Below, one piece after another: positions 21,438-28,579 of a stretch of 64,000 nucleotides of DNA. The notes under the pieces were generated by a model that saw only the letters and a program-made list of their open reading frames with translations, had not been told where the DNA came from and did no database searches. Source of the DNA: a virus. Position 1 is the stretch's first letter, and the number at the start of each line of letters is the position of its first letter. Location: positions 1-64,000 of the IMG/VR virus record IMGVR_UViG_3300021478_000023. One strand, written 5' to 3'. Position numbers and translations under genes: made by a program.

Positions 21438-21658
21438 CCGAAACGAAAGTGACAATCGTGGAGTCCGAGCCGATGCTACAGTTTTTCGAGTGGGCGCATC
21501 TGCCCGAGCGCCTACAGGCTGTCTCGATGCGGTTCTCCGTCTTGGCGTATGAAATAGTTGAGACGCTTCCGCGCAATCCCGAGCGCACCGTAGCGCTGCG
21601 CAAGTTGTTGGAAGCAAAGGACTGCGCCGTGCGCGCGGTGCTTTATAAAAGCCCCTAG
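21434..21658 (+). CDS. Acb2/Tad1-hairpin-like small protein (anti-CBASS candidate)
   Basis: A 74-residue protein whose residues about 14-70 (MLQFFEWAHLPERLQAVSMR, then LAYEIVETLPRNPERTVALR, then KLLEAKDCAVRAVL) match the short two-helix family of phage proteins to which Acb2 belongs. Acb2 is known to soak up cyclic di- and trinucleotides and so block CBASS defence. The helix-turn-helix hairpin with a central Pro and the KLLEAKDxAVRA end are preserved. Ligand-contact residues cannot be verified by eye. It lies among tiny early genes, where anti-defence genes usually occur. Confidence 0.6.
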   Translation: MTETKVTIVESEPMLQFFEWAHLPERLQAVSMRFSVLAYEIVETLPRNPERTVALRKLLEAKDCAVRAVLYKSP

Positions 21659-21706
21659 CCCGATCCGCCGTCGTTGGCTGCGCTACAATGCGAGAGGCTA
21701 TCCGCT

Positions 21707-22099
21707 ATGAAACGGGGCAAGAAAGCGACGATAAGAATGGGCGAGGTTGAAATCCCCGCCGAGATCGTTAGCGAGCCGGGAGTGCTACCGCAGAATTTTC
21801 GCACGCCGCCGTTCTACGTTGAGGTTGATCCAGCCCGAGCGTTGATCCATGCGTTTAGTGGAATGTCCGTCGAGAAACTATCTTATGTTGTTGGTTGGGC
21901 GGCGAAGCAATTGCACGTTGCCGCGCATAGCGATTTGAAATTTCACAAGGCGTTCGTCTACAAGCGTGGGCGCTACTATGTTTTTGAGTTTCACCGACAC
22001 CACGACGGCGAGATCGTGGCCACGCTCACCGCGTTAAGCGATCACCGCGTAAGAGTCACCTACCACGATGGCAAGGAACCGGAGACGTTGTACCTATGA
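21707..22099 (+). CDS. Hypothetical protein
   Basis: A 130-residue protein from the ATG at 21707. It looks alpha/beta, with YVEVDPARALIHAFSGMSVE and KAFVYKRGRYYVFEFHRHHD. The next gene starts on its stop (ATGA). No family recognised. Confidence 0.55.
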   Translation: MKRGKKATIRMGEVEIPAEIVSEPGVLPQNFRTPPFYVEVDPARALIHAFSGMSVEKLSYVVGWAAKQLHVAAHSDLKFHKAFVYKRGRYYVFEFHRHHDGEIVATLTALSDHRVRVTYHDGKEPETLYL

Positions 22100-22347
22100 A
22101 CCGGCGCGCGTTGTTGATGGGTGTTGCTGCATCGGCTATCGCCGCTGGTGTTCCGCGTGTCCCGAGCAAGCCGATTTGGTCGTTTAGCGCGTTTGTCAAA
22201 CGGCCTATCGAGTGCGATCTATTCACCGGGCACTGGTATCACATGGTTTGGAGCGGCGATCAGTTTTTCCTAGATGGCGAGTTGGCACCACCCTGCGATG
22301 AATTCAAGCGGATCGTCATGGACAGGATTGGGATTAAAACCGAATGA
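22096..22347 (+). CDS. Small protein with Tat-like signal
   Basis: An 83-residue protein beginning MNRRALLMGVAASAIAAGVP: a twin-arginine followed by a weakly hydrophobic stretch, as in Tat signal peptides. The mature part (about 60 residues) has one or two Cys and Trp-rich sequence (DLFTGHWYHMVWSGDQF). A periplasmic phage microprotein is unusual. ATGA overlaps at both ends. Confidence 0.55.
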   Translation: MNRRALLMGVAASAIAAGVPRVPSKPIWSFSAFVKRPIECDLFTGHWYHMVWSGDQFFLDGELAPPCDEFKRIVMDRIGIKTE

Positions 22348-22556
22348 CACTCACCTGTATTTGCTGCAAGGGCGAGCGCTACGTGATGGTGACGGACGCC
22401 GCATTTCCTGATGATCCGCCGCGCCGCGAGCCGTGTTGCTACTGCGGCGCGACTGGTGTTGTGAAGCTGACCGTGAGCGAGGCCGCGACCTATCAAAAGA
22501 GCATCGGGCTATGGTGGGTAGACATAGACCATGATCGTAACCGATCCCAAGAATGA
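22344..22556 (+). CDS. Small zinc-finger protein
   Basis: A 70-residue protein with LTCICCKGERYVMV and PCCYCGATGVV, i.e. two CxxC pairs about 30 residues apart, each followed by Gly, similar to half of a DnaJ-type zinc module. ATGA overlap at its start; its end overlaps the next gene by 26 bases. Confidence 0.6.
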   Translation: MTLTCICCKGERYVMVTDAAFPDDPPRREPCCYCGATGVVKLTVSEAATYQKSIGLWWVDIDHDRNRSQE

Positions 22557-22725
22557 GATCCGCTACGCCAGGAACGCGAAAGCCTGGGCACTCGGCGAAC
22601 AAAAATCCAACGGCTTTCATGTGAGGCGCGTGGTGTGGGGATTGCTGATGGCGAGCATGGAAAAGCGACCGGGCGAGGAAATCCGCAAAGCTGTGATTCT
22701 TGTTGGAGGGAAGCGAAGGCGATGA
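22531..22725 (+). CDS. Hypothetical small basic protein
   Basis: A 64-residue basic protein (RRVVWGLLMASMEKRPGEEI, ending VGGKRRR). It overlaps the zinc-finger gene by 26 bases and the next tiny frame as ATGA. No family recognised. Confidence 0.45.
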   Translation: MIVTDPKNEIRYARNAKAWALGEQKSNGFHVRRVVWGLLMASMEKRPGEEIRKAVILVGGKRRR

Positions 22726-22763
22726 GTGACACGCCAATCATTTTGGGCTTACCCACAATATGA
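22722..22763 (+). CDS. Possible 13-codon linker peptide
   Basis: The sequence encodes MSDTPIILGLPTI, starting on an ATGA overlap with 22531-22725 and ending on an ATGA overlap with 22760-23014. The double overlap suggests ribosomes pass through it to keep translation coupled; it may have no function as a peptide. Confidence 0.3.
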   Translation: MSDTPIILGLPTI

Positions 22764-23014
22764 TGGGAACGCCGATGATCACGGTTGACGATCTCAAAAA
22801 ATCCCACATCCGCACGCAAATGTTTCTGGACGGTGCGAAGGGCGCGGCCTCGCAGCATCGCTATTGCCTCGAACATCCGCGCTTGCGCATGGTGTGGTCG
22901 CGCACTAGCCGACGCGACAAAGGCAAAGACGTTTGGTTTGTTGATGACGTTGAGATCAAGCCATACGATTTCGAGCGCGCGGTGGAGTTGTTGAACAAGG
23001 AGAAAAAGCTATGA
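22760..23014 (+). CDS. Hypothetical small protein
   Basis: An 84-residue protein with a helical start (ITVDDLKKSHIRTQMFLDGA) and a charged C-terminal half (VWFVDDVEIKPYDFERAVEL). Adjacent ATG codons at 22760 and 22763 are both possible. It ends as ATGA into the next gene. Family not recognised. Confidence 0.5.
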   Translation: MMGTPMITVDDLKKSHIRTQMFLDGAKGAASQHRYCLEHPRLRMVWSRTSRRDKGKDVWFVDDVEIKPYDFERAVELLNKEKKL

Positions 23015-23313
23015 TCGATTTCAACGACCAGATTGATGATACGCGAGTGCCGCGCTTCCCTGCACTCTGTTGTCAACTCGCAAAATGCCTCGCTTGGTAT
23101 AGCGGCTATCTGATCGACTGGAACGATGGCCGTTACGATGACGTGATGGCGCAGATCAAACAACTACGCGAGCACGTCGAGGGATGGCGTTTTGAAGGTG
23201 ATGCCGATTTCCCTGGACCGCAGACGCGACCAACGACCGAGCGCGTTGTGCCTTGGACTGGTCTGGTCGTGCATGAGTCCAACCTACCGGAGCGTCCGCC
23301 GTGGGCAAAGTGA
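23011..23313 (+). CDS. Hypothetical small protein
   Basis: A 100-residue protein with helical central part (YDDVMAQIKQLREHVEGWRF), two close Cys (PALCCQLAKC) and a Pro-rich end. ATGA overlap at the start; the following RHH-like gene starts inside its end. No family recognised. Confidence 0.5.
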   Translation: MIDFNDQIDDTRVPRFPALCCQLAKCLAWYSGYLIDWNDGRYDDVMAQIKQLREHVEGWRFEGDADFPGPQTRPTTERVVPWTGLVVHESNLPERPPWAK

Positions 23314-23462
23314 CTAAACCCAAGCGCGTGACCATCACTGTTGATCGTCATGAAATCAAAAAGCTGGACAAGCTGGCGAAAAAGTTTTGGCCGTCTCTCA
23401 CGCCGAGCAAATGCCGAGCCGGTGTCTTTCGCGCGCTACTCCAACAAGAGCCGGTGCGATGA
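23301..23462 (+). CDS. Ribbon-helix-helix-like small protein, GTG start
   Basis: Read directly from the sequence: 53 residues, with KRVTITVDRHEIKKLDKLAK then TPSKCRAGVFRALLQQE: one strand followed by two helices, the layout of CopG/Arc-type DNA-binding proteins. GTG codons at 23301 (GGAG nine bases upstream) and 23310 (GTGA overlap with the previous stop) are both possible. It ends ATGA. A small autoregulator is likely. Confidence 0.55.
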   Translation: MGKVTKPKRVTITVDRHEIKKLDKLAKKFWPSLTPSKCRAGVFRALLQQEPVR

Positions 23463-23632
23463 CGCAATTGTTTGGAGTGTCCAAGGAAGAAAAGATTGCG
23501 TGCCTGCAACGCGAGATCAATTTGCGCGAGCGGGTTTATGCGCGATACATGGCGGAAGGCAAGATGGCGCGCTCGAAAGCCGAGCGTGAAATCGAGATCA
23601 TGCGTGCTATCCTGGCGGACTATCAGCAATGA
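23459..23632 (+). CDS. Hypothetical helical microprotein
   Basis: A 57-residue, wholly helical, charged protein (EEKIACLQREINLRERVYAR, then AEREIEIMRAILADYQ). It starts on an ATGA overlap with the RHH-like gene and lies 10 bases before the NusG homologue. No family recognised. Confidence 0.5.
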   Translation: MTQLFGVSKEEKIACLQREINLRERVYARYMAEGKMARSKAEREIEIMRAILADYQQ

Positions 23633-23641
23633 GGGTCAACG

Positions 23642-24133
23642 ATGGCATACTGGTCAGTGGCACAGACCGAGACGCGACGCGAGACGACGGCGGCGGGCTT
23701 CCTGACCGATCAGGGGTACACGACCTACTTGCCGAAAATCAAAGTTGCCCACAAGCGAATCGTACCCCTGTTCCCCGGCTATTTGTTCGTGCGGATCTTC
23801 GACCGATGGTGGAGCGTTAATCAAACCATAGGGGTCATCCAACTCCTGACGGCGGGCGATCATCCCGCCCAAGTGCGAGACTCAATCGTGGAAACGATCA
23901 GGGCGAAAGAACGAGGCGGCATCGTGCGTTTACCCCCGCCGCAAGGGTTGCACGTAGGCCAGAAAGTCCGCGTGCTACGTGGATCTTTCGAGGGTCACAT
24001 AGGGCTCTATGACGGCATGTCCGGCAAGGACCGAGAGCGGGTGTTGCTCGACCTGTTGGGCCGGAAAGTCTCGGTCGATTTCCACAAGGACGACATCGCG
24101 CCGACACCAGATATTGCGCGCAAGGTAATTTAG
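23642..24133 (+). CDS. NusG-family transcription factor
   Basis: A 163-residue protein with the NusG order: an N-terminal NGN domain starting YWSVAQTETRRETTAAGFLT (the WY-x-V-x-T segment of NusG) and carrying VPLFPGYLFVRIF, the RNA-polymerase clamp-contact segment of NusG and RfaH, then a C-terminal KOW domain (GQKVRVLRGSFEGHIGLYDG). At 163 residues it matches RfaH-size paralogues rather than an insertion-bearing NusG. It could act as an antiterminator for the late genes that begin just downstream; three tandem hairpins follow directly. Target and pausing behaviour are inferred. Confidence 0.85.
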   Translation: MAYWSVAQTETRRETTAAGFLTDQGYTTYLPKIKVAHKRIVPLFPGYLFVRIFDRWWSVNQTIGVIQLLTAGDHPAQVRDSIVETIRAKERGGIVRLPPPQGLHVGQKVRVLRGSFEGHIGLYDGMSGKDRERVLLDLLGRKVSVDFHKDDIAPTPDIARKVI

Positions 24134-24190
24134 AGCTACTAATCCCGCCAAGGCCAGTTTCCGTACAGCGCTTTGATTGCTCAAAAGTTT

Positions 24191-24258
24191 CGCCCGAAAA
24201 CCGGGCGACGCTTGCGCGCAGCGCGTTTTTGTTTGGTCCGGGTAGCGATCCCCGGACC
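24191..24258 (+). terminator. Three tandem hairpins after the NusG-like gene
   Basis: CGCCCG/CGGGCG (24191-24207, loop AAAAC), then a short GC hairpin (about 24209-24222, CGCT/AGCG) followed by TTTTTGTTT, then GGTCCGGG/CCCGGACC (24235-24258). The second with its T-run is terminator-like. The set may be a terminator overcome by the NusG homologue, or an RNA antitermination element. The rest of 24134-24387 shows no gene. Confidence 0.55.
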
Positions 24259-24387
24259 CGAGGGAGTGCAGGGCGTAGTCGTCAAACGGAACTGGCCTTC
24301 CGCAGCAATCCGAGCGCGCACAACCGCTCTTGCAGCACTGACGGCACGCCTTGCGCTTTCCCTTCCTGCGATGCTACTCACCGACGC

Positions 24388-24645
24388 ATGAAACAGCCGT
24401 TTAGATCCACAGCTACGTTTCGTTGGTTTGGCGACACGTTGCATCCTAACAATCGCACCAAGCGTCCGATGGTCCGCATTGAACAGGACGAAAAATATCC
24501 TGGCATGTGGCGCGTCGTTTCTCCCGATGGCACTCGATCCGATATGGTCAATCGATCCCGAGCCAAGGATGCCGCTAGATCGATTTTGCTAGGGCTGTTG
24601 AATGTCAAGCCACCCGACGCAGCATCAGCACCTTTACAACACTAA
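24388..24645 (+). CDS. Hypothetical small protein
   Basis: An 85-residue protein. Its middle (YPGMWRVVSPDGTRSDMVNR, then AKDAARSILL) resembles phage proteins that display a short beta sheet plus helix. It overlaps the HNH gene by 44 bases. An upstream extension of the frame has no family sequence, so the ATG at 24388 is used. Confidence 0.5.
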   Translation: MKQPFRSTATFRWFGDTLHPNNRTKRPMVRIEQDEKYPGMWRVVSPDGTRSDMVNRSRAKDAARSILLGLLNVKPPDAASAPLQH

Positions 24646-25072
24646 GCGCTGGCAACGGCTGCGCAGGCATCAACGTCAAATCGAACCGCTCTGCCGCTTC
24701 TGCCGAGAGCGCGGCATCGTCACCCCTGGCGCGGTTGTCGATCACGTCATCCCGCACAACGGCGACGTAAATCTGTTCTACACGGGCGAGCTACAAACGC
24801 TGTGCGCCGACTGCCACGACCGCATCAAGCGGATGGAGGAATTGCACGGCTTCCGCCCCGACGTGGGGCTCGACGGTTGGCCGCTAGATCCCAAGCATCC
24901 CGCGAATCGGTCCCGCCCCTCGCTCGCTCTAGTGCCGAAAGACGACCACGAACGAGACGGCGAAAAGTTACGCGCGGGCGATCCAATCCGGCCAGTAAGT
25001 CGCGAGCGCTTTGTCGAGCCTGCGACGCGGCCGACGCTTCACCGGGATGGTTTTCGCAAGCGGCAACCCTAG
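24602..25072 (+). CDS. HNH endonuclease
   Basis: A 156-residue protein. CRFCRERGIVTPGAVVDHVI places the first CxxC and the DH pair, and LQTLCADCHDRIKRMEEL gives the second CxxC plus the final His, a complete zinc-bound HNH core. Such proteins next to terminase genes take part in cos cleavage and packaging in HK97-type phages. The C-terminal 45 residues look unstructured and overlap an antisense frame (24968-25144). Confidence 0.8.
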   Translation: MSSHPTQHQHLYNTKRWQRLRRHQRQIEPLCRFCRERGIVTPGAVVDHVIPHNGDVNLFYTGELQTLCADCHDRIKRMEELHGFRPDVGLDGWPLDPKHPANRSRPSLALVPKDDHERDGEKLRAGDPIRPVSRERFVEPATRPTLHRDGFRKRQP

Positions 25073-25144
25073 CGCTTTCGCTTTCGCCCTGGTCGCATGC
25101 TTTTTGCGTCGCCACAATTCGCGGCGCTCTGCCAAGCTGGACAT
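24968..25144 (-). CDS. Possible small basic protein antisense to HNH tail
   Basis: A 58-residue, highly basic frame (MSSLAERRELWRRKKHATRA). It overlaps the unstructured end of the HNH gene by 105 bases on the opposite strand and has only a weak AGG before the ATG. Included because its composition is protein-like; it may be chance in GC-rich DNA. Confidence 0.25.
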   Translation of the reverse strand: MSSLAERRELWRRKKHATRAKAKALGLPLAKTIPVKRRPRRRLDKALATYWPDWIARA

Positions 25145-25867
25145 GACCTGACTGGACTCCCGTGCAAACGGCGGCAACCCTGCCGTCAACCCTTGCAAAT
25201 CTAGCGCCAACCCTAGCCGTCCGCCAGCGTACCCCCGTACTCCTACCCGCCAGGGGAAATTCGGACCTTCCGGGGATACCGCTTCAACCGTTTCCACAAT
25301 CCCACAACCCAGGAGTTGTAACCGTAGAATTTTATGCTGTTTTTTTCGTTTTTTTAGAAAAGTATGTAGGATTTGGCGCGCCCCCGCGCTGTCCTTTTTT
25401 AAAATTGCTTAGTTGGTGCACGTCCCCCCCCTGCCCCGTGAGAGCCCCACAGAACCCCGCCCCTGGCCTATCCCCGCGTGGGCTAAGGGTTTGGGCGGGT
25501 TTAAAAAAGAACGCATCAGCGGGCTTCCTATTGGGTCGATTTAGGGGTGGCTATAAGCCCCTGATCTATATGGGGAATTAGCGCTGAGTTTATAGCTATT
25601 AGTGCAATGATCTCAATGGGTTATACCCCTACCCTAGAGGTACAATTCCATGCTACGTGCATCACAGTCCAATACCGCTAGGTTGTACCCGTTTCGTTAG
25701 CGTTGATTGGTGAGGGTGGGTGCACCTTGCAAGCGGTGCACTCGACTGATCGACTAGGGTGGATGGTCAGGCCAGAAAATAAAACATCCACAGTAGGAGG
25801 GGCAATGCTGTAGGGATGGTCCTGCAAGCACTCGCCACACACACCAACAACAAACAGGAGTCACGCT
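25073..25867. other. 0.8 kb non-coding block upstream of terminase
   Basis: No convincing gene on the plus strand. It holds repeats of CAACCCT (25175-25181, 25187-25193, 25208-25214, with another at 25064-25070), T-runs near 25340-25355 and 25396, a perfect hairpin GTGCACC/GGTGCAC (25720-25741), and TCGACTGATCGACT (25742-25755) directly after it. The position between HNH and terminase is where a cos site or small terminase would normally lie. No small terminase gene is recognised. Confidence 0.5.
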
Positions 25868-26437
25868 ATGCAGCCGATGCTTTGTATGATCATTCCAGTT
25901 AGCAGCGGCGGCGAGCCCACGCATCCGTGGGTGCCGCCATCAGGTCAACCGCCCGGTTATTGGGGTGGGGTAGCTCCACCGCAGCCGACGCATCCAATTG
26001 CGCCGGGTGGTGCACCTCCGGGTTATTGGGGTGGCGTAGCGCCGCCGCGTCCAGACCAAGGCTTGCCAGGACATCAACCACATCCGTCGCATCCGATTGC
26101 GCCAGGGCGACCTCCGGGGATTTGGGGCGGGCCGCCACTCTACCCGGATCAAGGATTGCCGGGGGCGCAGCCCATTCCGACGCCGCCGATCTATCTGCCG
26201 CCAGGAACGATTCCGGGGACCAAGCCCGAGCATCCGATTTACATTCCGCCGAGTAGCGGAATTCCCGGCATTCCGACGCACCCGATTGTGATTCCGCCAC
26301 CCGGCACGGATGAGAAGCCGGAAGTGTTGGAGAATTGGGATGTTGTGACGGCTTGGGTGCCAGAAACCGGATGGGTTACTGTGATCGCGCCATCGGGCGA
26401 GCATCCCGGCGTGCCGACGCCATCGAGCGGCGGCTGA
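25868..26437 (+). CDS. Proline-rich repeat protein
   Basis: A 189-residue protein built mainly of Pro/Gly/His repeats: PPGYWGGVAPP twice (about residues 28 and 50), a variant PPGIWGGPP near 82, and repeated HPI. The last 45 residues are ordinary sequence (ENWDVVTAWVPETGWVTVIA). CAGGAGTCACG precedes the ATG. Function unknown; similar repeats occur in uncharacterised phage proteins near terminases and may be virion surface or scaffold elements. Confidence 0.6.
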   Translation: MQPMLCMIIPVSSGGEPTHPWVPPSGQPPGYWGGVAPPQPTHPIAPGGAPPGYWGGVAPPRPDQGLPGHQPHPSHPIAPGRPPGIWGGPPLYPDQGLPGAQPIPTPPIYLPPGTIPGTKPEHPIYIPPSSGIPGIPTHPIVIPPPGTDEKPEVLENWDVVTAWVPETGWVTVIAPSGEHPGVPTPSSGG

Positions 26438-26516
26438 CTTACTAGCGGTCGGCAACGACGGCACGAACGACGCGAACATCGCGACTGATGTATGTCGCGG
26501 TTCTAAGGCGATCACG

Positions 26517-26609
26517 ATGAAATGGTGGGAACGCCTAATTGTCGTGATCGCGCTTTTCTTGTTGATGGCGATTGTTGTGACGGTCGTCATCGTGTTTCCG
26601 GTGCACTGA
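26517..26609 (+). CDS. Single-helix membrane microprotein
   Basis: Read directly from the sequence: 30 residues, MKWWERLIVVIALFLLMAIV then a few more hydrophobic residues and FPVH. One membrane helix with a basic amphipathic start. No clear ribosome site. It is one of four such tiny membrane frames around the terminase gene. Confidence 0.45.
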   Translation: MKWWERLIVVIALFLLMAIVVTVVIVFPVH

Positions 26610-26612
26610 AAA

Positions 26613-26726
26613 ATGTGGCGTGCACGCATACGGCGACCAAGCAACAACCAACTCATCATCGTGTTTGTGCTTGCAGCGGTCATCGTCATGCTAGGCGTGG
26701 TGACGCTGATATTTATTCCGATCTAA
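26613..26726 (+). CDS. Single-helix membrane microprotein
   Basis: Read directly from the sequence: 37 residues, basic N-terminus (MWRARIRRPSNNQ) then a hydrophobic helix (LIIVFVLAAVIVMLGVVTLI). N-terminal positive charge implies the N-end inside the cytoplasm. It starts three bases after the stop of 26517-26609. Confidence 0.45.
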   Translation: MWRARIRRPSNNQLIIVFVLAAVIVMLGVVTLIFIPI

Positions 26727-26742
26727 AAGCGGAGTTGTTGAC

Positions 26743-28350
26743 GTGGGCTTGCGTGGCATAGGCGCAAAAACCGAAAAGGCGTTAGCCGAGGAATCCGATC
26801 AACAACGCAACTGGTCGCTTCCCTGGAACAAGGCCGGTTTGACCAAAGCGCAAGCGGTGATCGAATTCTGCGAGACGCTTTCGGTAACAAGCGGACCTGA
26901 CTCGCACAAAAAACTGAAACTGCGAAAGTGGCAAAAGGAATTCATCGAAAAGGTCTACACGACCGACAAGCACGGCAAGCGCTCGGTTCGCACGGCGATC
27001 CTAAGCATGGGCCGCAAAAATGGAAAAACTCAAATCGCCGCAGCGCTCGCACTGGCGCATCTAAGCGGACCAGTGTCGGAATTTCGTGGCGAGGTTTATT
27101 CCTGTGCGAATGATCGATTTCAAGCTGGCAAGATTTTTGCGGAAATGGTTGCGCTGATCGACATGCACCCTTGGCTGAGTGCGCGCACCAACATCATTCG
27201 GTTTCGAAAAGAAATTCAGGATCTAGGAAACGGCTCGACCTACGCTGCACTGACCAGCGAAGCAAAAACCAAGATGGGGCTCAATCCCACGTTTGTCGTG
27301 TATGACGAACTCGGACAAGCTACGGGGCGCACGTTATACGATGCTATGGACAGTGCGATGGGGGCGCGCAAGGAACCGTTGTTGTTGGTCATCAGCACAC
27401 AAGCGGCGGACGATTTTGCACCGATGTCGCAACTGATCGACTACGGTGAAAAGATCAACCACAAGCAAGTTTCAGATCCGGCGTTTCATCTAACGCTGTA
27501 CGCTGCGCCTGCGGATGCAAACCCGTGGGTGCGCGACACCTGGGCGAAAGCCAATCCTGCGCTCGCGGATTTTCGTTCGCTTGATGACGTGCGACGGTTG
27601 GCGAAACAAGCGCAGCGCATGCCAGCGCAAGAAAACGCTTTCAGGAATTTGATTCTCAACCAACGCGTAGCGGCAGAGGCGCGGTTTGTGGATCAACGGC
27701 AATGGAACGAGTGCTCGGCGGCCGCGGACATTCCGCAAGGTGCGCGCGTCTACGCCGGGCTAGATCTTGGTTCAACGAAAGACTTGACCGCGCTTGTGAT
27801 CGTGTGGGGCGATACCAAAGGCGCCTATCACGTAAAGCCCTTTTGCTGGTTGCCGGGAAATCCAAAAGAGCGCGGCGACACTGACCGCGCGCCATACGAT
27901 GCGTGGGTGCGCAGCGGCGATTTGATCTCGGCTGGCGAAACTACAGATCCGAAAATGATCGCGTACCGGATCGCGGAAATAAACGGCATCAACAAAATCG
28001 AAATGCTGGCGTTTGATCGCTGGCGCATGGCAGAGGTACAGCGCGAGCTAGACGCAATCGGTTGCCGCGTTTTGCTTGAACCGATGGGGCAAGGCTACAA
28101 GGATATGAGCGCAGCCGTTGATGTTGTTGAACGGCTTGTTGCACAACGAAACCTACGGCACGGCGGCCATCCTGTGCTGGCATGGTGCGCAGCGAATGCC
28201 GTTGTCACGCGTGACGCGGCGGGCAACAGGAAATTCGACAAGGGCCGCAGCAACGGACGCATCGACGCAATCGTTGCGCTTGCGATGGCGCTCAACATGG
28301 CGGTTCACAAGCGCGCCAAGGAAATCGATATCGACGCGATGATTGCGTGA
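26743..28350 (+). CDS. terL: Terminase large subunit
   Basis: A 535-residue protein with ATPase and nuclease parts in order: LRKWQKEFIEKV, Walker A SMGRKNGKTQ (about residues 87-96), Walker B FVVYDELG (about 184-191), then the RNase-H-like nuclease with GLDLGSTKDLTALVIVWGD (about 338) and the final acidic RIDAIVALAMAL (about 506). This matches the HK97/lambda-unrelated Terminase_1 class of cos phages. The GTG at 26743 follows GGAGTTGTTGAC. It packages DNA through the portal at 38404-39900. Confidence 0.9.
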   Translation: MGLRGIGAKTEKALAEESDQQRNWSLPWNKAGLTKAQAVIEFCETLSVTSGPDSHKKLKLRKWQKEFIEKVYTTDKHGKRSVRTAILSMGRKNGKTQIAAALALAHLSGPVSEFRGEVYSCANDRFQAGKIFAEMVALIDMHPWLSARTNIIRFRKEIQDLGNGSTYAALTSEAKTKMGLNPTFVVYDELGQATGRTLYDAMDSAMGARKEPLLLVISTQAADDFAPMSQLIDYGEKINHKQVSDPAFHLTLYAAPADANPWVRDTWAKANPALADFRSLDDVRRLAKQAQRMPAQENAFRNLILNQRVAAEARFVDQRQWNECSAAADIPQGARVYAGLDLGSTKDLTALVIVWGDTKGAYHVKPFCWLPGNPKERGDTDRAPYDAWVRSGDLISAGETTDPKMIAYRIAEINGINKIEMLAFDRWRMAEVQRELDAIGCRVLLEPMGQGYKDMSAAVDVVERLVAQRNLRHGGHPVLAWCAANAVVTRDAAGNRKFDKGRSNGRIDAIVALAMALNMAVHKRAKEIDIDAMIA

Positions 28351-28356
28351 ACAACC

Positions 28357-28446
28357 ATGACGATGTTCGGCTTGGCGTGTGTGGTGATTGTATGCGGGGC
28401 AATCTTCGCACCAATGATCGTCTACCTTGGGCGGTTGGATGACTAG
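28357..28446 (+). CDS. Single-helix membrane microprotein
   Basis: Read directly from the sequence: 29 residues, MTMFGLACVVIVCGAIFAPM and a short tail (VYLGRLDD). One membrane helix. Its end overlaps the next microgene as ATGACTAG, so the two are probably translated together. Confidence 0.45.
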   Translation: MTMFGLACVVIVCGAIFAPMIVYLGRLDD

Positions 28447-28576
28447 GCGGCGCGCGCCACTTAGCGCATGGGTGTTTCGTGTTGTGATAGGCGCCGCGCT
28501 TGTTCTAGCTTTCGCTGGTTGGCTCTACGCCGGATATATCGGCTGCGGTACGTTTCCGCTTCACACAGGATGCTGA
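28439..28576 (+). CDS. Single-helix membrane microprotein
   Basis: Read directly from the sequence: 45 residues with a basic start (MTRRRAPLSAWVFRVV), one hydrophobic helix (IGAALVLAFAGWLYAGY) and a short tail with two Cys. It overlaps the previous microgene and ends three bases before 28580. Role unknown; holin-type or membrane-anchored partner are possible. Confidence 0.5.
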   Translation: MTRRRAPLSAWVFRVVIGAALVLAFAGWLYAGYIGCGTFPLHTGC

Positions 28577-28579
28577 AAA

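Noticed and set aside
24230-24387. Possible tRNA in the gap after the NusG-like gene
   Set aside because: The hairpins do not make a cloverleaf with TψC and acceptor arms; no tRNA seen here or in the other gaps.
25175-25214. CRISPR-like array from CAACCCT repeats
   Set aside because: Repeats are only seven bases and spacing is irregular (12 and 21 bases).
25162-25581. 139-residue plus-strand frame in the non-coding block
   Set aside because: Composition is unlike neighbouring proteins (Pro/Leu/Phe-rich, no motif), no ribosome site, and it crosses homopolymer runs.
25073-25867. Transposon or attachment-site remnant
   Set aside because: No transposase fragment, terminal inverted repeats or target duplication is visible, and no integrase is encoded.
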